This document shows, in pieces, positions 1 through 5,502 of a stretch of DNA of 5,502 bases (position 1 is its first letter; each line of letters opens with the position of its first letter). The position numbers and the translations under genes are program-made. Below the pieces are notes generated by a model. It saw nothing but the letters and a program-made list of their open reading frames with translations. It ran no database searches and had not been told where the DNA came from. The DNA comes from JBBKWG01 sp037968835 (lineage in GTDB: Bacteria; Pseudomonadota; Alphaproteobacteria; Rhodobacterales; Rhodobacteraceae): NCBI GenBank assembly GCA_037968835.1, contig JBBKWG010000090.1:1-5502 (forward strand), read 5' to 3'.

Positions 1-51
1 TCGGAGCGAAAGGGGAAAGCGAACGTACATCATGACCGCCAGGCGAATGAT
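1..51. other. Left chromosomal flank of the IS110 element
   Basis: Fifty-one bases lie outside the insertion sequence. No gene can be recognised. If the element and one CT core are removed, a plus-strand reading frame starting at base 2 runs without a stop through base 52 and continues at 1205 to a stop at 1274-1276, about 40 codons in total, so a short ORF may have been interrupted. The last seven bases before the core (GAATGAT, 45-51) are the left half of the predicted target site and match the left target guide of the element's RNA. Confidence 0.4.
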
Positions 52-57
52 CTTGTC
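52..57 (+). other. IS110 left end: CT core and right-donor (RD) sequence
   Basis: Bases 52-57 read CTTGTC. They are perfectly complementary to GACAAG at 233-238 in the upstream RNA, the predicted right donor guide. The CT at 52-53 is the predicted recombination core, shared between the flanking target and the element. The CTTGT start is also how I recall the IS621 left end. Confidence 0.72.
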
Positions 58-68
58 TTATCCAGAAT

Positions 69-1196
<1,128 letters not shown>

Positions 1197-1197
<1 letters not shown>

Positions 1198-1205
1198 CGG
1201 ATACT
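1197..1205 (+). other. IS110 right end: left-donor (LD) sequence and CT core
   Basis: The sequence ACGGATA-CT overlaps the last base of the transposase stop codon. Its first eight bases (1197-1204) are identical to 205-212 in the upstream noncoding RNA, the predicted left donor guide. The CT at 1204-1205 is the second copy of the core. The right target half CGGGG follows at 1206-1210. Confidence 0.72.
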
Positions 1206-1276
1206 CGGGGCTTGTCTTGAATGACTGGAAAGGCTGCGTTTTGTCATGGACGGACGCTATGGAAGCGTCCCGCTGA
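1205..1276 (+). pseudogene. Possible 3' remnant of an ORF interrupted by the IS110 element
   Basis: When the left flank and right flank are joined across a single CT, the frame from base 2 continues through 1205 as SGLVLNDWKGCVLSW... to a TGA at 1274-1276. The joined frame is open for about 40 codons but resembles no family I recognise. It could be chance, since another joined frame is open nearly as far. The hairpin at 1252-1270 lies in its last codons. Confidence 0.2.
1252..1270 (+). other. Hairpin just downstream of the IS110 right end
   Basis: GGACGCT (1252-1258) and AGCGTCC (1264-1270) form a perfect 7-bp stem with a 5-nt loop. No T-run follows, so it is not a typical intrinsic terminator. 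It lies about 50 bases outside the element in target DNA and may be part of a small repeat. The 1277-1379 stretch after it holds nothing I can recognise. Confidence 0.4.
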
Positions 1277-1379
1277 AGACAGCACCTTCGGTCAGTATTC
1301 CGAGCCTATCGAACCCCTCAAGTGATGGCTCGCCCTCGGCTTCTGGCTGAAGTAACATCAGGCTAACGAGTTGCGGCAA

Positions 1380-1409
1380 TTGACAGAGCCTGAAATATTT
1401 GCCTAGCAT
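1380..1409 (+). promoter_or_regulatory. Sigma70-type promoter for the unknown gene pair
   Basis: TTGACA at 1380-1385 matches the -35 consensus exactly. After an 18-bp spacer, TAGCAT at 1404-1409 matches four of six -10 positions. Transcription would start near 1416 and leave a leader of about 50 bases before the ATG at 1465. It lies outside the insertion sequence, so the gene pair has its own promoter. Confidence 0.5.
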
Positions 1410-1440
1410 ACACATGATCCACCAGAAAATTGACTAACAA

Positions 1441-1456
1441 CCACTATATCTAGTGG
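1441..1456 (+). promoter_or_regulatory. Palindrome CCACTA-TATC-TAGTGG overlapping the ribosome binding site
   Basis: A perfect 6-bp inverted repeat with a 4-bp centre lies just before the first unknown gene. Its right arm overlaps the start of the Shine-Dalgarno GGAGGA (1455-1460). It could be an operator for a dimeric repressor or an RNA hairpin limiting translation. Position is the only functional evidence. Confidence 0.4.
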
Positions 1457-1464
1457 AGGAGAGG

Positions 1465-2034
1465 ATGACTCAAAGCGACACAGCATCGGCGGGATCGAAG
1501 GAAGGCGAGATTCTCGATCTCATCCCACCGCTTAAACCCTGTCCTTGGGAGGACGCCCAGGAATGCGCAGCCGTCGAAGCCGCCGTCATGCAAAATCTGG
1601 ACCCGCAAACTGTCCATGAAAAGGCCGTCGCCCGGGATGTCGCCGACTGCCTTTGGAAGATCCTGCGCACCCGGGATCTCGAGAGGTGTGTTGCGGTCCT
1701 GGGCTACCGAAAGACGGTTGCGCAACTGATCGATGACGGATTTTTAGCTCCGTTTTCCAAAGACACACCTGGTCTTCAATTGGCCCGGCGTCTCACTAGC
1801 CCGGATACGCGCTCAGAAGCGCTCACCGATCTCGCGGCACATCAAGTCGACGAAGACGACATCAAGGCCGGCGCCTATCTCGAAACCTTTCATGAAAATG
1901 AGGCACTGCACCGCAGGGTGATCCAATTGGAAGAGCGCCGGCGGATCCTGATGTCGGATTACCGCGAATTGCAATCTCAGAGGGCGGTCGATGCCTTGGA
2001 GGACGCGGAAGTCCTTGAATCCTATGACCACTGA
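1465..2034 (+). CDS. Conserved-type hypothetical protein, first gene of an overlapping pair
   Basis: A 189-aa acidic, helix-rich protein of unknown function with no signal peptide or membrane segment. The ATG at 1465 was chosen because GGAGGA at 1455-1460 sits 4 bases upstream; an in-frame GTG at 1453 lies at the edge of that site and cannot use it. The N-terminal 20 residues look disordered. A central segment at about 50-72 (HEKAVARDVADCLWKILRTRDLER) resembles the 'VRDxVDLxWExxRLRRLK' stretch of a widespread family of alphaproteobacterial hypothetical proteins, as I recall them. The C-terminal part (about 137-180) is charged and likely coiled coil, with the LEERRRILMSDYRELQ pattern. Its stop overlaps the start of the next gene by 11 bases, which suggests translational coupling and a joint role. 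Function is not assignable. Confidence 0.8.
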   Translation: MTQSDTASAGSKEGEILDLIPPLKPCPWEDAQECAAVEAAVMQNLDPQTVHEKAVARDVADCLWKILRTRDLERCVAVLGYRKTVAQLIDDGFLAPFSKDTPGLQLARRLTSPDTRSEALTDLAAHQVDEDDIKAGAYLETFHENEALHRRVIQLEERRRILMSDYRELQSQRAVDALEDAEVLESYDH

Positions 2035-2647
2035 ACGCCAAAAATACACAAATCGTGCCAACGCGCAGAAGAGCACTGGGCCAATGAGCACGGCCGGGAA
2101 GACGGCTTCGTCCCAGAATGCGACAACGCACGGCCTGTCGATGCCACCTCCGCCGGAAGACGTTCTGAGATGGGTCCGTATTATCGTGGGCGACATCACG
2201 GTGACATCGGAGACCCTGGGCACCGGTCCGACGGCCATGGCGACGCTGGCGCTGGCCGAGGCCCGGGCGCAACTCGAACGCGTCCAGACGGCAGAAGACA
2301 AGCATATCGCTGACTTGCGAAAATATGCTCAGACTCGCCTCGATCCGAATCCGATGACAGCTGATCTTGACGATCTCGATGACCCGAGCATTTTACAGTG
2401 GCTGTTGGGCGGACGTCACGATAGGGAGACGAAGCAGATGGTGCGGTTGCTTTTGAAAAGTAATCGCAAAGATCCAATGCGGATCGCCGATCAACTGAGA
2501 CGCTTGGAGCGCTATGCTCGCCGGGCGCAAAACCGTGAGAGGAAAGCCTTCAGAACCTGGGCGCGTTTTAAGAGGGGGTCTGATTTGCAAAACGAAGCCA
2601 AATACAATTATAACGCGAACGCGAGTTTTGAGCACGGATCCTCATAA
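2024..2647 (+). CDS. Hypothetical protein with N-terminal KSTGP...GK...SSQNA..HGL motif
   Basis: A 207-aa basic protein of unknown function. It begins with MTTERQKYTNRANAQKSTGP, then GKTASSQNATTHGLS (25-39). This N-terminal signature occurs at the start of many bacterial hypothetical proteins, often present in several copies per genome and of unknown role. A helical middle follows (ALAEARAQLERVQTAED, about 76-92). A C-terminal segment LRRLERYARRAQNRERKAFRTW (158-179) matches the 'LxRYExRAxxRRxxAIR' ending I associate with the same family. The tail is rich in N and K. The ATG at 2024 puts the motif at the N terminus and overlaps the upstream gene by 11 bases. An in-frame ATG at 1991, with AGAGGG at 1979-1984, would add 11 residues and is possible. 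The signature could bind nucleic acid, but nothing proves that. Confidence 0.78.
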   Translation: MTTERQKYTNRANAQKSTGPMSTAGKTASSQNATTHGLSMPPPPEDVLRWVRIIVGDITVTSETLGTGPTAMATLALAEARAQLERVQTAEDKHIADLRKYAQTRLDPNPMTADLDDLDDPSILQWLLGGRHDRETKQMVRLLLKSNRKDPMRIADQLRRLERYARRAQNRERKAFRTWARFKRGSDLQNEAKYNYNANASFEHGSS

Positions 2648-2814
2648 CAAACTGTTTTTCAAGAAGTATGGTCGCAATCTGGATTGCAGTTGAGATACCG
2701 AACGATCGAAGTCAAAAAGATCCCGGCTCAAAGTCTATTGGTCGGTTATCATGTTCATGTTGCGTATGCGCTATGTCCTGATAACTTAAACATGTTAAGC
2801 TATTAATAAGATTA
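2648..2814. other. AT-richer noncoding stretch after the unknown gene pair
   Basis: No gene is supported here on either strand. The base composition is clearly more AT-rich than the flanking genes. It holds the 14-bp palindrome at 2674-2687 and a weaker one, CTTAA-ACATG-TTAAG, at 2785-2799. No stem followed by a T-run is present, so no intrinsic terminator for the upstream pair is evident. Confidence 0.6.
2674..2687. repeat. Short palindrome GCAATC-TG-GATTGC
   Basis: A 6-bp perfect inverted repeat with a 2-bp centre lies 27 bases after the stop of the second unknown gene. The spacing is too tight for a stable RNA hairpin, so a protein-binding site is more plausible. GGATTGCA within it also occurs in the tRNA-Cys remnant on the other strand, which may be chance. 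Confidence 0.3.
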
Positions 2815-2865
2815 GAGAGTTGCTCGGATTTGCAATCCGCTGCGTAACCACTCCGCCAACTCGCC
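2815..2865 (-). pseudogene. tRNA-Cys (GCA) remnant lacking the T arm
   Basis: Read on the minus strand from 2865, the sequence has the acceptor 5' strand GGCGAGT, T8, a D arm with GCG/CGC stem and the conserved A14, GG and A21. A GCGGA-TTGCAAA-TCCGA anticodon arm follows, with GCA at 2833-2831. This is an ordinary alphaproteobacterial tRNA-Cys up to that point. It then reads AGCAACTCTC and AT-rich sequence, with no TTCGA-type T loop. ACTCTCT could be a decayed 3' acceptor strand (ACTCGCC expected, five of seven match), which would mean an internal deletion of the T arm. Otherwise the 3' half was simply replaced. It cannot make a normal tRNA, so a full copy should exist elsewhere. It is a likely scar of integration or recombination in the tRNA gene. 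Confidence 0.72.
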
Positions 2866-2876
2866 GAAGCACGCCG

Positions 2877-2905
2877 CTCTTAGCGGATGGTCGCGGACCG
2901 CGCAA
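2877..2905 (-). promoter_or_regulatory. Promoter of the tRNA-Cys remnant
   Basis: On the minus strand, TTGCGC (2905-2900) and TAAGAG (2882-2877) are separated by exactly 17 bp. The first tRNA base at 2865 lies 11 bases after the -10 box. This fits a tRNA promoter that survived while the 3' half of the gene was lost, and it supports the reading that the 5' side is the original locus. Confidence 0.5.
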
Positions 2906-2989
2906 GAGTCATCCATTCGCTTGCCCTTGCCCGACCACTCGTTCTGTGGTTGAACCAAACAGGGACTTCTGAACGAAAGAGTTTAGCTT

Positions 2990-3643
2990 ATGAGCGACTT
3001 CGCGCGACGACGCACGATCATGGTGGATACCCAGGTGCGTCCCTCTGACGTGACGAAATTTCCGATCATCGACGCAATGCTTTCGGTCCCCCGCGAGGTC
3101 TTTGTGCCCAATTCAAAACGCGAAGCGGCTTATGTCGGCGAGCATATTGATCTGGGTGACCGTCGCGTCGTGCTTGATCCCCGGACGCTGGCGAAAATGC
3201 TCGAGTTTGCCGATATTCAACCCGACGAGCTGGTCCTCGATGTCGGCACCGGACTTGGCTATTCATCGGCTCTGGCGGCGCATCTTGCCGAGGCCGTGAT
3301 TGCGCTCGAGGATAATCCGTCGTTTGCCGAAGATGCCGAGGCGGCGCTGTCGGATGCCTCGATCGACAACGTCGCCGTGGTGCAAGGTCCGTTGCCGGAA
3401 GGTGCGGCACAGCACGGACCCTACGATGTCATTCTGATCGAGGGCGCGGTCGAACAAATTCCAGATGCGCTTTCCGAACAACTGAAGGACGGCGGTAGGA
3501 TCGTCGCGATCTTCTCGCAAGGTGTTCTCGGCGCGGTTCGCGTCGGCTATCGTTTGGATGGCGCGATAACATGGCGTTTTGCGTTCAATGCCAATGCTCC
3601 GGTGCTTCCGGGGTTCGAATCGAGCAGGGCGTTCGTGCTCTAA
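2990..3643 (+). CDS. Protein-L-isoaspartate O-methyltransferase (Pcm) family protein
   Basis: A 217-aa cytoplasmic SAM-dependent methyltransferase of the PCMT family. Motif I is [20 protein letters not shown] (81-100), an acidic residue after the next strand (E107 in VIALED) probably contacts the SAM ribose, and [13 protein letters not shown] (146-158) with [11 protein letters not shown] (165-175) form the later strands. True Pcm enzymes repair L-isoaspartyl residues and carry a substrate loop with a GQTIS-like motif and a VTAAA-like segment. Here those positions read [17 protein letters not shown] (48-64) and LIEGAVE, so repair activity is doubtful. The ATG at 2990 has a weak GAAAGAG about eight bases upstream; M11 is a possible alternative start. 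The tolC-like gene follows after 28 bp on the same strand, so co-transcription is likely. I leave the symbol blank because of the diverged active site. Confidence 0.9.
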   Translation: MSDFARRRTIMVDTQVRPSDVTKFPIIDAMLSVPREVFVPNSKREAAYVGEHIDLGDRRVVLDPRTLAKMLEFADIQPDELVLDVGTGLGYSSALAAHLAEAVIALEDNPSFAEDAEAALSDASIDNVAVVQGPLPEGAAQHGPYDVILIEGAVEQIPDALSEQLKDGGRIVAIFSQGVLGAVRVGYRLDGAITWRFAFNANAPVLPGFESSRAFVL

Positions 3644-3671
3644 GACCAAAATTGCGTAGGATTTGTCGGAT

Positions 3672-5033
3672 ATGTTCAAACAATCGCTGAGACCAATCGT
3701 TCCGTTCATGGTCGCGCTGTTCGTCGGCATACCGGCTGCCGGTGAAACACTCACCGACGCCCTTGTCACGACGTACCGCACGAGCGGGCTGATCGACCAG
3801 AATCAGGCGGTCTTGCGGGCGGCAGACGAGGACGTGGCCCAGGCGGTCTCGGCGCTTCGCCCGGTGCTCGGCTATGCGCTTGGCACCACATACAACAATC
3901 CGACTTTGGGCGACGATCTGACCGCTTCGCTTTCGATCAGCGCAGATATGCTGCTTTACGATTTCGGACGCTCGAAACTTTCGATTGATGCAGCCAAGGA
4001 AACCGTGCTCGCGACTCGTGCGGTTCTTGTCGACATCGAAAACACGGTTCTTCTGAACGCCGTGCGGGCCTATATGGCGGTGCGGCGGGCCGAGGCATTT
4101 GTCGGCTTGCGCGAAAACAACGTCCGGCTCCTGAACGAACAACTGCGCGCGACCCGTGACCGGTTCGAGGTCGGCGAGGTGACGCGCACCGACGTTTCGT
4201 TATCCCAGGCGAGGTTGGCTGCGGCTCGAAGTGGTCTGGCGGCTGAGCAAGGCGGACTTGAGCGGGCGCGCGAGCAATACAATGCGGTTGTCGGGCGCTA
4301 TCCGGGATCACTGGCCCCACCACCGACACCGCCGCGCATTCCGCCGACAGAGGAAGCCGCGAAATCCATCGCCCGCCAGAATAATCCGCAGATCAATCAG
4401 GTGCAGCATCAGGTCAAGGCGGTCGAACTGGTTGTCGAGCAGGCATCGCGCACCGTCTATCCAAGCCTCAATGCGAACGGCAGTCTGTCCATCGACGAAC
4501 ATGGCGACGATCAGACGCGCCTTGGCCTGACGCTTTCGGGACCGATCTATCAGGGTGGCCTGATCGCGTCGCGCATCCGGCAGGCGCAGGCACAGCGCGA
4601 TCAGGTTCGCGCCCAGCTTTACACGACCGGGCTTCTGGTCGAACAGCAAGTCGGAAACGCCTACGCGAACCTTGCCGTCGCAGTGGCCAGCATCGACTCG
4701 TCAAATCAGCAGGTTCGCGCGGCGCAGCTTGCGCTTGAAGGTGTGCGCGAGGAGCTTCAACTCGGCGCCCGCACGACGCTGGAAGTGCTCGACCAGGAGC
4801 AGGAACTTCTCGACGCGCAAACGAATCGCGTCGCTTCGGAAGTTGACCGGTATGTCGCGGTTTACGAAGTGCTCGACGCGATCGGCCTGCTGACCGCCGA
4901 TCACCTTGGACTGGGCGTTCCGACCTACGATCCGGCCGCATATTACAACGCTGTCAAGGACGCGCCCGGCACTCTGGTCAGCCCGGAAGGCAAGCGGCTG
5001 GACCGCGTCATGAAGGCACTCGGCAAGCAGTAG
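3672..5033 (+). CDS. tolC: TolC family outer membrane efflux protein
   Basis: A 453-aa outer-membrane channel that would trimerise into a beta-barrel and periplasmic helical tunnel. It would serve type I secretion or RND/ABC efflux. A signal peptide is visible: a basic start (MFKQSLR), a hydrophobic core (IVPFMVALFVGI), and cleavage around PAAG-ET (residue 24/25). The two structural repeats of the family are clear. Repeat one has LLYDFGRSKLSIDAAKE (94-110) and RFEVGEVTRTDVSLSQARLAAA (164-185). Repeat two has PIYQGGLIASRIRQAQAQRDQ (291-311) and LQLGARTTLEVLDQEQELLDAQ (362-383). A proline-rich linker (216-225) joins them. The length is normal for the family. The ATG at 3672 was chosen because AGGA at 3658-3661 is ten bases upstream; an in-frame TTG at 3663 is too close to it and would put extra charge before the signal. 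No inner-membrane or adaptor partner is in the window. Confidence 0.95.
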   Translation: MFKQSLRPIVPFMVALFVGIPAAGETLTDALVTTYRTSGLIDQNQAVLRAADEDVAQAVSALRPVLGYALGTTYNNPTLGDDLTASLSISADMLLYDFGRSKLSIDAAKETVLATRAVLVDIENTVLLNAVRAYMAVRRAEAFVGLRENNVRLLNEQLRATRDRFEVGEVTRTDVSLSQARLAAARSGLAAEQGGLERAREQYNAVVGRYPGSLAPPPTPPRIPPTEEAAKSIARQNNPQINQVQHQVKAVELVVEQASRTVYPSLNANGSLSIDEHGDDQTRLGLTLSGPIYQGGLIASRIRQAQAQRDQVRAQLYTTGLLVEQQVGNAYANLAVAVASIDSSNQQVRAAQLALEGVREELQLGARTTLEVLDQEQELLDAQTNRVASEVDRYVAVYEVLDAIGLLTADHLGLGVPTYDPAAYYNAVKDAPGTLVSPEGKRLDRVMKALGKQ

Positions 5034-5057
5034 TTGACTGGCTGTTGTGTGCGCAAC

Positions 5058-5077
5058 GTGCAGCGGTTACGCTGCGC
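5058..5077 (+). other. Hairpin in the tolC downstream spacer
   Basis: GTGCAGCG (5058-5065) pairs with CGCTGCGC (5070-5077) around a GTTA loop; one pair is T-G. No T-run follows directly, so it is not a standard intrinsic terminator. In a plus-strand operon it could stabilise the upstream mRNA or attenuate readthrough into the next gene. Confidence 0.4.
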
Positions 5078-5105
5078 CGAGGGGCAAAAATCACAAGGCA
5101 GGGCT

Positions 5106-5502
5106 ATGTCTGATTCCGCATCGGATAGGAACGTAGAGGACGTATTGTCCTCGGTGCGTCGCTTGGTTTCCAACGAGCTGCCGCGCATGCCGCGTCCCGT
5201 TGCCGCCAAGGCCCCCAGCGCGTTGGTTCTGACCGAAGCTCACCGCATTTCATCCGCATCCGTGTCGACGCTCAGCAAGTCGTCTTCGCTGGAGGATCGA
5301 ATCGCCGAACTGGAAGCCGCCGTCGGCGCCCGCGTCGACGAGTGGGAACCGGACGGCAGCGAGGATCAGGAGATGCACCGGCCCAAGCGCATCGTCTACA
5401 CGCGTCCGCCAAGCGAGGACGAAAAGGTCGGCAAGCGCAAGCCGCTGCGGCTCAGTCAGATCGCGTTGATCGAGACCGGCCCAGCGCACGATGAACCAAC
5501 AG
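5106..5502 (+). CDS. PopZ/DUF2497-like protein, 5' part (runs off the window)
   Basis: The first 132 codons are present with no stop. The N-terminal segment VEDVLSSVRRLVSNE (10-24) resembles the short amphipathic helix at the start of PopZ-like/DUF2497 alphaproteobacterial proteins ('MEEILASIRRIISE'). LVLTEAHRI (40-48) resembles the 'L.LT..VR.' block found in such proteins, and SLEDRIAELEAAV (61-73) is a likely coiled coil. The rest is polar, acidic and probably disordered. PopZ forms polar scaffolds, but roseobacter relatives are mostly annotated hypothetical, so the role is inferred only. AAGG at 5095-5098 and AGGG at 5100-5103 precede the ATG. The start is 72 bp after tolC, on the same strand, so shared transcription is possible. 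Confidence 0.75.
   Translation, partial: MSDSASDRNVEDVLSSVRRLVSNELPRMPRPVAAKAPSALVLTEAHRISSASVSTLSKSSSLEDRIAELEAAVGARVDEWEPDGSEDQEMHRPKRIVYTRPPSEDEKVGKRKPLRLSQIALIETGPAHDEPT

Noticed and set aside
1429..1434. TTGACT before the first unknown gene as an alternative -35 box.
   Set aside because: No -10 sequence lies at 16-18 bp; the TATATC nearby is too close. The 1380-1409 promoter fits much better.
1813..2305. Minus-strand open frames of 147 and 162 codons opposite the unknown gene pair.
   Set aside because: They show no family features and have low-complexity composition. The plus-strand genes have a promoter, Shine-Dalgarno and recognisable N-terminal motif.
2785..2799. CTTAA-ACATG-TTAAG as an intrinsic terminator.
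   Set aside because: The stem is AT-rich and short, and no T-run follows on either side.
3263..4142. Minus-strand open frames of 172 and 185 codons across the Pcm-like and TolC genes.
   Set aside because: Both lie opposite genes with clear domain evidence and are frame shadows common in high-GC DNA.

Overview
The window looks like a chromosomal segment of an alphaproteobacterium, most likely a Rhodobacteraceae/Roseobacter-type genome. The reasons are moderately high GC, codon use rich in GCC/CGC/GTC, and a right half carrying a protein-L-isoaspartate methyltransferase-like gene, a TolC-type outer-membrane channel gene and a PopZ/DUF2497-like gene in tandem. I recall this gene order from that family but could not check it here.

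The left part (about 52-1205) is a complete IS110-family insertion sequence. It has an intact 313-aa DEDD/serine transposase and, upstream of it, a 5' noncoding region that can be read as a bridge RNA (seekRNA). The RNA can be decoded from the sequence alone. A target-binding loop (guides about 141-148 and 165-171) matches the chromosomal DNA on both sides of the element. A donor-binding loop (guides 205-212 and 233-238) matches the element's own right and left ends. All four guides point to the same CT core, at 52-53 and 1204-1205. The element is therefore predicted to be 1152 bp including one core, inserted into the 14-bp site GAATGAT-CT-CGGGG.

The middle part (1206-2989) is accessory in character. 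A consensus-like promoter and a palindrome overlapping a Shine-Dalgarno sequence precede two overlapping genes of unknown function. The second gene carries an N-terminal RANAQKSTGP...GK...SSQNA..HGL motif. After an AT-richer noncoding stretch comes a minus-strand tRNA-Cys remnant. It keeps its promoter, 5' acceptor strand, D arm and GCA anticodon arm but has lost the T arm, which suggests a rearrangement or integration breakpoint.

The right part (2990-5502) is a plus-strand, probably co-transcribed block: a Pcm-like methyltransferase, a signal-peptide-bearing TolC family protein 28 bp downstream, and, 72 bp further on, the 5' part of a PopZ-like gene that runs off the window.

The strongest result is the self-consistent IS110 bridge RNA with all four guide segments assigned. 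The unknown gene pair and the broken tRNA-Cys come next.
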